Translations under genes and position numbers: made by a program
From: RHLJ01 sp965601955
Lineage (GTDB): Bacteria > Bacteroidota > Rhodothermia > Balneolales > Balneolaceae
NCBI GenBank assembly: GCA_965601955.1
Contig: OZ271855.1
Span: forward strand, 620,001-684,000
Direction of reading: 5' to 3'
Length of the DNA stretch: 64,000 nucleotides
Part shown: positions 25,379 through 33,954 of the stretch, in pieces
Layout of the letters: each line of letters begins with the position of its first letter
Position numbering within the stretch: the first letter of the stretch is position 1
Notes under the pieces: model-generated
What the model was told of the DNA's origin: nothing
Seen by the model: only the letters and a program-made list of their open reading frames with translations
Database searches by the model: none

Positions 25379-25386
25379 AGTTCTAC

Positions 25387-25953
25387 CTAGTAAAAATCAC
25401 TCAGTAAAAACTTTCCAATCGCGGCAACCATCAGAGAATGTTTTATTTCTCCATCTCTGATCAGTCCCAGAAATTCTTCAAGTGGAAGTACGTGTACATT
25501 AATTCGCTCATTACCATCTAATTGCTGATCGATAGTTTTGATACAGTTTTTTGCGATATAGGTATGCGTGTAGTTTGTCAGCATAGCAGGATTGGAACTA
25601 ACATTTCCTAAATACACCCACTCATCAGAGGAAAATCCTGTTTCTTCAGCAAGCTCTCTGATACATGTTGTTTTTGGGTCTTCCTCTTCATCACAAACCC
25701 CACCGGGTAGCTCAAGAGTCGGTTTTTCGATGCCATAACGGTATTGCTCGACCAACACAATATCATTCTCAGGAGTTAATGCAATAACGTTAACCCAGTC
25801 AGGAGCTTCGAGAACAGAAAAAGTAGCCTTGTGGTTTTCCGAAGGGATCTCCATATCCCGTTTTAATACCTTGAATATATTCGTTGTATATTCAACCCGC
25901 TCGCCGGTAGTATTCCAGGCTTCAATGGTATAATTAAATGAGGAGTCAGCCAT
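25387..25953 (-). CDS. Nudix hydrolase, ADP-ribose pyrophosphatase-like
   Basis: The 188-residue protein carries a complete Nudix box, G-G-V-C-D-E-E-E through REL-x-EETGF. The surrounding segments (VALTPENDIVLVEQYRYG, LELPGG) match ADP-ribose pyrophosphatases. It probably cleaves ADP-ribose or a similar nucleoside diphosphate to AMP and a phosphate ester. Its start codon overlaps the divergent AMP nucleosidase start, and AMP is a likely product and substrate link between the two. Its stop is 8 nt beyond the end of the accessory island. Confidence 0.9.
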   Translation of the reverse strand: MADSSFNYTIEAWNTTGERVEYTTNIFKVLKRDMEIPSENHKATFSVLEAPDWVNVIALTPENDIVLVEQYRYGIEKPTLELPGGVCDEEEDPKTTCIRELAEETGFSSDEWVYLGNVSSNPAMLTNYTHTYIAKNCIKTIDQQLDGNERINVHVLPLEEFLGLIRDGEIKHSLMVAAIGKFLLSDFY

Positions 25954-27133
25954 GTCCGATTCAATGATGTTAATTCATTCCAGTTTTTCTTCCCCCGAGG
26001 AACTCGACAAAGCTACGGAAAAAGCCTGCGATCTAATGGAAGAAATTTATGAAGGTGGGATGTATCCGAAGATGATTGTGCATAGGGAGTATTCCGAGCA
26101 CAATCCGAATATAAAAGGAGAGCTCGCACAGCCGAAGGTATTTCGTTGGTATTTAAAGAGGGAAATAAAGCGTCTGATAAATAAAAATGCGGATATCGAG
26201 ATAAAAGCTTCCCGGCCAATAATTGCTCTCAACGATCCAAAGCTGATGGATCATGCAGATGAAGAAGAATGGGATTTTACCAAAAAGAAGATGTTTCTTT
26301 TTTCCCCGGAACGAACAGATATCTCCCTCGACAGGCTTTCCCACTATACCGGAACAGACCCATGCGATTTCCAGCGATATATTTTGTTTACCAACTATGC
26401 GATGCATGTTGAAGTTTTTTTAGAGAAGTATCCCGATTGTATTAAGCCCGCCAGAGACGGGGTTCAGATGCCTGCATATCATCATAAGCTTTCGGACAAT
26501 AAAGGACTCACCTTGATAAATATTGGAGTAGGCCCTTCAAACGCAAAAACTATTACCGATCATGTATGTGTACTTCGCCCAGATGCAATGATCATGGTTG
26601 GGCATTGTGGTGGTTTGAGGAATCATCAGGAGATAGGGGATTTCGTATTGGCAAGCAGCTATTTCCGAGACGACCGCATTCTCGACGACCTGTTTCCCGT
26701 TGGTAACCCGGTCATTCCAAATTACTTACTTAATCTGTATCTCAAAGAAGCACTTGATGCTCACAATCTGAAACACAGGATTGGAACTGTGTACACGACG
26801 GGGAACAGGAATTGGGAGTTTTCTGTGAAGCATACTGTTCGTCAGATTCATCAAAGTCGAAGTATTGCCATCGACATGGAATCGGCTACAGTAGCTACTA
26901 ATGGATTTCGTTATCGCGTGCCTCATTCAACACTACTTTGTGTAAGCGATAAACCCCTTCACGGAAAGCCAAAACTCTCAGAAGCCGCTCAAACTTTTTA
27001 TCAAAACTCGAAGGAGCTTCACCTTCAAATCGTAATCGAGACGATCGATCTTGTTAAAGCCAATTACCCAAATGGTTTGCCCAACTCAAGTATCCGGGCA
27101 TTCAATGAGCCATTGATGGAAGGTGGGGAGTGA
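25952..27133 (+). CDS. amn: AMP nucleosidase
   Basis: The 393-residue protein has an N-terminal AMP nucleosidase domain (DLMEEIYEGGMYPKMIV, RWYLKREIKR). A C-terminal nucleoside phosphorylase-like domain has NIGVGPSNAKT, MIMVGHCGGLR, and IDMESATVATNGF, in which the Glu is the usual catalytic-loop residue. It hydrolyses AMP to adenine and ribose 5-phosphate. It is shorter than the 484-residue E. coli protein. The ATG at 25952 overlaps the Nudix start codon; the in-frame ATGs at 25964 and 25967 are possible alternatives. No operon partner lies downstream on the same strand before radC. Confidence 0.9.
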   Translation: MSDSMMLIHSSFSSPEELDKATEKACDLMEEIYEGGMYPKMIVHREYSEHNPNIKGELAQPKVFRWYLKREIKRLINKNADIEIKASRPIIALNDPKLMDHADEEEWDFTKKKMFLFSPERTDISLDRLSHYTGTDPCDFQRYILFTNYAMHVEVFLEKYPDCIKPARDGVQMPAYHHKLSDNKGLTLINIGVGPSNAKTITDHVCVLRPDAMIMVGHCGGLRNHQEIGDFVLASSYFRDDRILDDLFPVGNPVIPNYLLNLYLKEALDAHNLKHRIGTVYTTGNRNWEFSVKHTVRQIHQSRSIAIDMESATVATNGFRYRVPHSTLLCVSDKPLHGKPKLSEAAQTFYQNSKELHLQIVIETIDLVKANYPNGLPNSSIRAFNEPLMEGGE

Positions 27134-27182
27134 GTTAGAAAGAGAATTCTAAAAATTTTTGTAAGGGTTTCGATTAAAGCTG

Positions 27183-27209
27183 GTCTCACAAATAAAAAAC
27201 ATTTGAGAC
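27183..27209 (+). promoter_or_regulatory. Hairpin ending one base before radC start
   Basis: GTCTCA (27183-27188) pairs with TGAGAC (27204-27209), with three more A/T pairs after a 2-nt bulge and an A-rich loop. It ends one base before the radC ATG. It could occlude initiation or be an operator. The palindrome is visible; the function is inference. Confidence 0.35.
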
Positions 27210-27210
27210 T

Positions 27211-27933
27211 ATGAACTATACAATCGAAACCTTCTCTCCTGAAGACTTCTTAAATCGTACCGTTAAAGAAATGAGGCCCGATGAACAGCCTCGCGAAAAG
27301 CTGATGCAAAGCGGAACTATATCCCTTTCTGATGCGGAACTCCTGGCTATTCTGTTACGGACAGGTACAAAAAAACTAAATGTAATCGAAACCGCCCGGG
27401 CTTTATTAGATCATTTCGGAGGGCTTCATAACCTGGTAAAAAGAGAGTGGAAGGAGTTACGGGTAATTCCCGGAATAGCCAGGGTAAAAGCAATCACGCT
27501 TGAGGCTGCATTCGAACTGGCTCGTCGAATCCAGGTAGCTGATTTGGGGGAAGAGATTCAGGTGCAAAGCCCTGAGGATGTTGCCTCATTTTTTGGGCCC
27601 AAAATTCGGCATTTAGCTAAAGAAGTGTTTATGGTGGCTTTTCTGAATAACCGAAAAGTGATTACTGGCTTTCAGAAAATTAGTTCAGGGGGCACTAACG
27701 CAACCATTGTTGAACCTTCCGAGATCATGCGACAGGCAGTCATAAATCAAGCGAACTCCATTATTCTGATCCATAACCATCCGTCAGGACATGACCGGGC
27801 ATCACAGGCTGATATTAATCTGACAAAAAGAATAATAGAATCAGGCAAGATTCTCGGAATTCCTGTTGACGACCATATCATAATTGCAGGCTATAAATTT
27901 GTTTCTTTACGTGCTTTAGGGCACTTCAATTAA
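27211..27933 (+). CDS. radC: RadC/DUF2466 JAB-domain protein
   Basis: The 240-residue protein has the RadC layout: an N-terminal helix-hairpin-helix region (AILLRTGTKKLNVIETA, IPGIARVKAITLEAAFELARR) and a C-terminal JAB/MPN metalloprotease-like domain with H188-N-H190-PSG and the later Asp in QADINLT. The zinc-binding pattern looks intact. Despite its name, a role in DNA repair is not established for the family. The stop codon lies inside the left inverted repeat of the following cassette. Confidence 0.95.
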   Translation: MNYTIETFSPEDFLNRTVKEMRPDEQPREKLMQSGTISLSDAELLAILLRTGTKKLNVIETARALLDHFGGLHNLVKREWKELRVIPGIARVKAITLEAAFELARRIQVADLGEEIQVQSPEDVASFFGPKIRHLAKEVFMVAFLNNRKVITGFQKISSGGTNATIVEPSEIMRQAVINQANSIILIHNHPSGHDRASQADINLTKRIIESGKILGIPVDDHIIIAGYKFVSLRALGHFN

Positions 27934-28338
27934 GAATTACATAATTATTCAATTAACAATGAAGGAGAATATTATTCTTATCAAGACCTATGATTTTGCA
28001 GTTCGAATAGTGGGTTTATATAAGTACCTCTGCAAAACCTCAAAAAATTTTGAGATAGCCAAGCAAGTACTTAGAAGCGGTACCTCAATAGGTGCAAACG
28101 CTGAAGAAGCAGTTGGAGCCCAATCAAAGAAGGACTTTATTCATAAGCTCAGCATTGCATATAAGGAAGCAAGGGAAACTAAGTATTGGTTAAGATTGCT
28201 AAGAGATACGCAATGCCTCGAACTTAGGATTGCAGAATCAATGTTGGGAGACATAGAAGAGATTTTGGCAATACTAGGTAAAATCAAAATCACATCGTAC
28301 AAGAATTCTTAATTGAATAATTGTGCAATTCTTAATTG
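27927..28338. mobile_element. Inverted-repeat cassette carrying a four-helix-bundle gene
   Basis: The left arm, 27927-27956, and the right arm, 28309-28338, are inverted copies of 30 nt that match at 28 positions. They begin CAATTAAGAATT and end ATTCAATTAA. The left arm covers the radC stop and the right arm covers the stop of the enclosed gene. The core matches the cargo-less repeats at 5718-5815 and 49405-49580. This suggests a small non-autonomous element with an optional gene; no transposase is present. Confidence 0.6.
27959..28312 (+). CDS. Four-helix-bundle protein (23S rRNA intervening-sequence type)
   Basis: The 117-residue helical protein matches the four-helix-bundle family linked to 23S rRNA intervening sequences: TYDFAVRIVGLYKYL, LRSGTSIGANAEEAVGAQSKKDFIHKLSIAYKEARETKYWLRLL. 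The family forms pentameric bundles of unknown function and often sits alone between repeats, as here. It starts with an ATG at 27959, just after the left arm of the cassette. Confidence 0.9.
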   Translation: MKENIILIKTYDFAVRIVGLYKYLCKTSKNFEIAKQVLRSGTSIGANAEEAVGAQSKKDFIHKLSIAYKEARETKYWLRLLRDTQCLELRIAESMLGDIEEILAILGKIKITSYKNS

Positions 28339-28380
28339 ATACAAGCTTATCTTTGAAATCAATTTGAAAGCGAATTAAGA

Positions 28381-30009
28381 ATGAAAGAATATCTCGAGCA
28401 GCTAATTAAAGAATCACTTGCTCAGTTTGAATTAGAAGAAATTCCTGAAATCCATCTCGAAGCTCCTAAGGTGGCCAGCCATGGTGATGCCTCCACCAAT
28501 ATCGCAATGATGCTTGCCAAGCCCCTTCGAAATAATCCTCGGGCTATAGCCCAGCAACTAGTGGATGGGATGAACTATGATGAAGGAAAAATATCCTCCA
28601 TTGAAATCGCTGGGCCGGGGTTTATAAATTTTAGATTTGCCACGAATTATCTCTTCGATGAATTGAAGTCCATAATTGGTCTTGGAGAGAAGTATGGAAA
28701 AACCAATTCCAGCAAGGGAAAGAAGGTTCAGATTGAGTTTGTTAGTGCCAATCCAACAGGTCCTTTAACGGTAGGGCATGGAAGAAATGCTGTATTGGGA
28801 GATACCATAGCCCGATTAATGGAGTGGACGGGAGCTGAGGTTGATCGGGAATATTACTTCAATGATGCCGGAAGGCAAATGCGTGTATTGGGGCAAAGTG
28901 TACAGGCAAGATATCTACAGGAGATGGGAAAAGAAGCTGAATTTCCTGAAGGTGGTTATGAAGGAGAATACATTGTCGATATCGCTAAAGAACTTATAAA
29001 AGAGAAGGGTGATGCTTTATCGGCTACCGATGATTGGATACCATTTAAAGAACGAGCCGAGGAAGAAATCTTTGCGGATATAAGCGGCACGCTCAAGAGG
29101 ATGAATATCCATATGGATTCCTATTTTAATGAACACAGCTTGTATGAAAGTGGAGATATAGAATCGGTAGTCTCAAGGCTGAGAGAGAAAGAGCTTGCCT
29201 ATGATGCCGAAGGTGCCACCTGGTTCAAAACCACTGAGTTTGGAAAAGAAAAAGACACCGTACTGATTAAAAGTATCGGGGAACCGACCTACAGGCTCCC
29301 TGATATCGCATACCATGCCAACAAGCTAGATCGAGGCTATGATGTCTGTATCGATATTTTTGGCGCTGATCATATTGCTACCTACCCTGATGTACTTTCC
29401 GGGTTAACGGCACTAGGTTATGACTCCTCGAAGATTGATGTAGTGGTGTACCAGTTCGTTACCATCGTAAAAGATGGACAGCCATTCAAGATGAGCACAA
29501 GGAAGGCTAATTTCGTGACCCTGGATGAACTAATGGATGAAGTTGGTTCTGATGTTACCCGTTTCTTTTTCTTGATGCGTTCCCCCAATACCCATCTCGA
29601 ATTTGATATAGCCCAGGCTAAAGAAGCTGGTGAGAAGAACCCGGTTTTTTACCTACAATACGCTCATGCCCGGATTTGTAGTATTCTTAGAAAAGCCGGA
29701 GAAGAATACTCTTTTAAAGGTGAAGCGAAACTGGAACTGCTAACACAAGAAGCAGAAGCATCACTCATCAAAACCCTATTTAAATTCCCGGAAGCAATAA
29801 AAGGAGCAGCTGATGCTAAAGAACCACATCGAGTGATTAACTTCTTAAACGAGGTTGCTTCAGCGTTCACTACCTTTTACCACGATTGTAGAATTATCGG
29901 TGTGGATGAAGAACTAGCCCAGGCAAGAATTGCACTTGCCAGTGTTACCGCTCAAGTTCTCAAAAACGGGCTAACCATTTTGGGGATAACTGCACCAGAG
30001 AGGATGTAA
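28381..30009 (+). CDS. argS: Arginyl-tRNA synthetase
   Basis: The 542-residue class I synthetase has the N-terminal ArgRS-specific domain, SANPTGP followed by the HIGH-equivalent VGHG (residues 131-134), and the KMSTR loop (residues 370-374). A C-terminal DALR-type anticodon-binding domain (EPHRVINFLNEVASAF) ends the protein. It charges tRNA-Arg. It is slightly shorter than the usual 550-590 residues but looks complete. The GTG of the next gene follows its stop with no gap. Confidence 0.97.
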   Translation: MKEYLEQLIKESLAQFELEEIPEIHLEAPKVASHGDASTNIAMMLAKPLRNNPRAIAQQLVDGMNYDEGKISSIEIAGPGFINFRFATNYLFDELKSIIGLGEKYGKTNSSKGKKVQIEFVSANPTGPLTVGHGRNAVLGDTIARLMEWTGAEVDREYYFNDAGRQMRVLGQSVQARYLQEMGKEAEFPEGGYEGEYIVDIAKELIKEKGDALSATDDWIPFKERAEEEIFADISGTLKRMNIHMDSYFNEHSLYESGDIESVVSRLREKELAYDAEGATWFKTTEFGKEKDTVLIKSIGEPTYRLPDIAYHANKLDRGYDVCIDIFGADHIATYPDVLSGLTALGYDSSKIDVVVYQFVTIVKDGQPFKMSTRKANFVTLDELMDEVGSDVTRFFFLMRSPNTHLEFDIAQAKEAGEKNPVFYLQYAHARICSILRKAGEEYSFKGEAKLELLTQEAEASLIKTLFKFPEAIKGAADAKEPHRVINFLNEVASAFTTFYHDCRIIGVDEELAQARIALASVTAQVLKNGLTILGITAPERM

Positions 30010-30408
30010 GTGAAAAAAGCAGCGCAAATATTGATTGTGCTCCTGGTATTCGTTTCATGTGACTTAGGTTTTAATGACGAACAAGATCTTTCTGAAGGTT
30101 GCCCAGGATTCCTTACAGTTGCTGAACAAATGCCACAGCTACAATGGAGCCATGAGGAATTACAGAGCCAAATAATCTATCCTGATATAGCAAGAAGAGC
30201 GGGTATTGAAGGAAGAACAATTGTACAGTTTATAGTTGATAAAAAAGGGAGAGTCATAGAACCAAAAATAATTCGTGGAATTGGTGCGGGAACAGACGAG
30301 GAAGCTATCAGAGTAGTAAAGCTGGCTAAATTTAGCCCGGGAATGAATAACGGAGAACTGGTTTGTGTTCAATACTCCCTACCAATAGTATTTAGATTAC
30401 CAGATTGA
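30010..30408 (+). CDS. TonB C-terminal-domain lipoprotein
   Basis: The GTG start directly abuts the argS stop. The 132-residue product starts with a signal ending VFVSC, a lipobox with Asp at +2. The rest is a TonB C-terminal domain: YPDIARRAGIEGRTIVQFIVD, GRVIEPKIIRGIGAGTDEEAIRVV, AKFSPGMNNGE. Lipid anchoring instead of a transmembrane helix is unusual for TonB, so energy transduction may be replaced by another role. It converges on the S8 protease with only 4 nt between the stops and no visible terminator. Confidence 0.85.
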   Translation: MKKAAQILIVLLVFVSCDLGFNDEQDLSEGCPGFLTVAEQMPQLQWSHEELQSQIIYPDIARRAGIEGRTIVQFIVDKKGRVIEPKIIRGIGAGTDEEAIRVVKLAKFSPGMNNGELVCVQYSLPIVFRLPD

Positions 30409-30412
30409 CCTC

Positions 30413-33400
30413 TTATTTAATCAACACCATCGACCTGGTTTCGACAAAAGCACCTGCCTCAATCCGATAGTAATACACTCCACTTGAAAGGAAAGAAGCG
30501 TTGAACGGAATCTGATGGTATCCGGCAGTAAGTTGTTCATCTACTATCAGGGCTACTCGTTGACCAAGTGCGTTGAATACCTCAACACGAACAGGTACCG
30601 ACTCAGCTAAACTAAATTGAATAGTGGTAGTTGGGTTAAATGGATTTGGATAGTTTTGGGCAAGAGAATAGGTAAAAGGTTTTTCTATATCTTCAGAATT
30701 GATATTCACCGTCCTTTTTACTCTTATTCCGAATCTATTTGTTCTTATAGCATCCTCGCTAAATGAATATTGTGAAAAAGCATTCATATCCAGGCTTATA
30801 TCCAAAAAATCATCATACAGAAAAAATTGCCAATCTTTGGGTATGGTCTCGCTCATTTTCCATTTTAACTGGTAAAGCCCAGGCTCGTTAATAGTGAGTA
30901 TTGAAGGAATTATTTCTGATTCGATTAATGAAGATCGACTATCAAAAACATGATTTCCTTCACTACTAGTGAAAGAAAATTCATTGGTAATACCAGAAAG
31001 GGAGCGTAATCGTAATATATCGCGTGTATCTAAACCTTCATGAGAATCTTCATGAAATATCAGGTGTGCCTGATTATCCAGGATCTTCTCTTCATCATCA
31101 AGGAGCTCAAATCGGAGGTATTGAGCAATAGTGTGTACAGCTTGTTTACCAACATAAGTAGGGTGACTGGAGGACTTTTGTGACTGCCTAAACCGTAATA
31201 CCGCATTCTCATCAGTTGCTTGAGCAAAGAAACCTTGCATAGGAGTTATGTATCTGCCCGCATCTCCTAATTGTGAGGAGGAGTTATAATAAATGTACGC
31301 TTCGGTACTAGGATCCCAGGTTGCATAACTACTGCTAGTATTCGTTGAATTTGATACAATAGCATGCCAGTCTAAACTGCCGGCAAATGGGTTACCAACA
31401 AGACTATAACTTAAAGAATCGTGAGTGCCACGTGCGAGGTCTAGTATTACAGAATCAGGCTCTGTTCCGCTGAATTTCAATCCCTGAGGGAGTATACTTG
31501 CCCCCCCAGCTTCAGACTCAAACATATAAAAAGGATATCCCTCACCAGAAGTAAATGTGCTATCACTTCCGATGTACCCTGAAAAGGATTGGTTCTGGCT
31601 ATCAAATAAGAATAGGCTTGACTGGTTTTGTGAGACGCTTAATTCGGCCCATGAACCTCCCTGGGTATGAAAGCTATCCTGTAGGGCACTAAACATGGTA
31701 CTTCCAAAGGGGGAAGAAATTAATCGCCAGCCAGAAGCAGTGTGATGAAAAGTCCGAATGTAATTTAAAGACCCGTCAAGGGTTCCGCTTCCCTTCTCCA
31801 ATCGTGATGTTTGAGTAGAATCCCCAATTAAAGCGAGACTGTTTTGATTAACAGAAAGAACGCCGTTCTCCATATGGAGGCGCGAATAGATGTTCAAATC
31901 AGATCCCAATGAGATAGAGTCTCCATCAGAACTAATAATCAATTCACTAAGCTTTTGGTCACCAGATTTAAATTTGATGGAATCAGAATCTGTATCCCAT
32001 TTAAAAATGGATAGGGATGAGGAAGTATCTCCGGCAAACCCTATTCCTCCGGATTCAAAGAATAAACCCCCATATAAATTCAGTTCGTTTTCATTTAGAT
32101 CAAGCTCAGCAGAAGATCCATCAAAGGTAATCCCTCTAATAGAAGCTGTTTGATCAAGAGTAATTCCATGATTTAAGATGACCCTTTGTAAACTTGTAGA
32201 AGGAATTACCCCATTTTCCCAGGTCGACCCGTTTGACCAGTTTCCCGAGGCAATGCTTTCAATTACAATTTCAGGTTCAGCTTCGCTGACAAGAATAGAT
32301 ATACGCTGACTTCCTGAATCAAGGCTACCTTCATGATTAATGGTTATGGTATAAGTGCCAGAAGAAGCATCGCTGATATACACTTGCTCGATGTTATCGA
32401 CATCATTATCCCCGGTTGTAGCTGCATTATCCGGATTCGATTTATTGAGAGTCCATGGCTGATGTGAAGAAAGGCCTGGGTCGGTTACTGATACATCTAC
32501 ATCATTTACTAGCAGAATATCCGTAGGGTCATCAAGAGTAGAAGGGGGAGTGCCCTTAGGGTCAGTCCAGGCGATGGTAACAACAAGAGGGCGAGTAGAG
32601 GAGTGAGTGTAAGAAAGCTGAATCGAACCCCCGTCAGTTAATGTAGTATCCTTTAAAACCGTAATTGAGGGGTTATCATTATTGGAGGATAAAAAACGAA
32701 CGGCACGCTCGGTATTTATCAAACCCCAGCCTGTTTTATAATCAGGGCCTGTATTACCAACATCATCGGTGGTATGAGCTAATAATGCTCTTAAGGATGC
32801 AGATGTTAACGTATCGCTATTGAGATTTTGATAGTGCTCCCTGATTAAAGCAACGGACCCTGCGACCACGGCTGTAGCAGCAGAAGTTCCTGAACCGGTT
32901 GAGTAAGCATCGTCAGCTGAAGAAGTAGATGTATAAACCCCTGTTGGAGCAACGATATCAGGTTTGATTCTACCATCATCGGTTGGCCCAAACCCAGACC
33001 CTGATACTGGGCTCACAGAGCTTAAATCATCAAAACTATTGGAAGAACTTTCAATAGCTCCAACAATCAGGACATTTTTTGCAAGGGAAGCCGCATTAAC
33101 GGATTCAAAGCCTGTTGAGCCCCCATCTAACTCTCTTACTGAAGTCGAATCCTGTACACAATTAAAGTCGGAATCATACTTCCAGTGCTTCAATGGTTGT
33201 GAATCAGGACCGTCTCCTCGTTCATTGCCTGCAGCTTTAATGATCAGGTAATTAGGATAAAGATATGCGACGCTATCCCATTGTTCTGCTTGTGAGTCAT
33301 AATAGCCAAACTGGTAGGCCTTGGAGGAGTTTGCAGATTCAACGGTAAACCACATCCATTCCGGATCTGAGCCACAAAGGCTGGAGTTTGTAGTCCAGCC

Positions 33401-33898
33401 GGCCGTTTCGCTGTAGGGGTGAGCGGAAGTTAGTAACCCACCAGCTGCTTCGGTAGCCATCTCTGAAATATCACTGTTCCAGTTCCATGATTTAACAGTG
33501 GCAGAATCAGCCATTCCACGAGCCGCACTTTCTACTCCTGAGGCGACCATTGTACCTACCATTTGAGTGGCATGAGCATTATTGGTTCCTGGCTCCGAAT
33601 CCTCAAAGGTTACTCGTCCACTATATTCCTGGTGTGTTAGCCTGGGTTGATTTTCATCCCAATACCCAAGTGTCTGTCCATCTCCAGAAAGGCTTAAACC
33701 TGCTATTCCATTATTCCATATCTCATCATTATGGATAGCCTGGGCTGCAGCGAGATTTGCAGATTTGGGGACCAATGGAAGGTGTTTTTGTTGAGTTTCC
33801 AACTCAGCTGTAATTCTATCCTTGATCGAAACTGTATCTTGACGTGAGTTCGAGCAACTAAGTAGAAAGGTCCCTATAACTAATAGTAGAATTCGCAT
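30413..33898 (-). CDS. S8 subtilisin-like protease with C-terminal sorting-type domain
   Basis: The 1161-residue protein starts with MRILLLVIGTFLLSC, a short lipoprotein-like signal. The S8 domain shows Asp in GYWDENQ, His in NAHATQMVGTM, oxyanion Asn in KAAGNERG and nucleophile Ser in GTSAATAVVAGS. A P/Homo B-like domain (VNDVDVSVTDP, YTITINHEGSL) follows. Long beta-rich repeats fill the middle. The end is a FlgD-like/T9SS-type domain with QNYPNPFNPTTTI and LSSGVYYYRIEAG. It is likely a large surface or secreted protease. The lipobox with a sorting domain is a puzzling combination. Confidence 0.93.
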   Translation of the reverse strand: MRILLLVIGTFLLSCSNSRQDTVSIKDRITAELETQQKHLPLVPKSANLAAAQAIHNDEIWNNGIAGLSLSGDGQTLGYWDENQPRLTHQEYSGRVTFEDSEPGTNNAHATQMVGTMVASGVESAARGMADSATVKSWNWNSDISEMATEAAGGLLTSAHPYSETAGWTTNSSLCGSDPEWMWFTVESANSSKAYQFGYYDSQAEQWDSVAYLYPNYLIIKAAGNERGDGPDSQPLKHWKYDSDFNCVQDSTSVRELDGGSTGFESVNAASLAKNVLIVGAIESSSNSFDDLSSVSPVSGSGFGPTDDGRIKPDIVAPTGVYTSTSSADDAYSTGSGTSAATAVVAGSVALIREHYQNLNSDTLTSASLRALLAHTTDDVGNTGPDYKTGWGLINTERAVRFLSSNNDNPSITVLKDTTLTDGGSIQLSYTHSSTRPLVVTIAWTDPKGTPPSTLDDPTDILLVNDVDVSVTDPGLSSHQPWTLNKSNPDNAATTGDNDVDNIEQVYISDASSGTYTITINHEGSLDSGSQRISILVSEAEPEIVIESIASGNWSNGSTWENGVIPSTSLQRVILNHGITLDQTASIRGITFDGSSAELDLNENELNLYGGLFFESGGIGFAGDTSSSLSIFKWDTDSDSIKFKSGDQKLSELIISSDGDSISLGSDLNIYSRLHMENGVLSVNQNSLALIGDSTQTSRLEKGSGTLDGSLNYIRTFHHTASGWRLISSPFGSTMFSALQDSFHTQGGSWAELSVSQNQSSLFLFDSQNQSFSGYIGSDSTFTSGEGYPFYMFESEAGGASILPQGLKFSGTEPDSVILDLARGTHDSLSYSLVGNPFAGSLDWHAIVSNSTNTSSSYATWDPSTEAYIYYNSSSQLGDAGRYITPMQGFFAQATDENAVLRFRQSQKSSSHPTYVGKQAVHTIAQYLRFELLDDEEKILDNQAHLIFHEDSHEGLDTRDILRLRSLSGITNEFSFTSSEGNHVFDSRSSLIESEIIPSILTINEPGLYQLKWKMSETIPKDWQFFLYDDFLDISLDMNAFSQYSFSEDAIRTNRFGIRVKRTVNINSEDIEKPFTYSLAQNYPNPFNPTTTIQFSLAESVPVRVEVFNALGQRVALIVDEQLTAGYHQIPFNASFLSSGVYYYRIEAGAFVETRSMVLIK

Positions 33899-33954
33899 CT
33901 GATGGAGAAAAGTCCAAAAAGATAATGCGAATTACAGAGAAGAAATAACCCTAA

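Noticed and set aside
20180..25386. Attachment sites or direct repeats at the ends of the accessory island
   Set aside because: I compared 20180-20240 with 25379-25386 and saw no convincing direct repeat, integrase or tRNA; island boundaries remain based on gene content and base composition.
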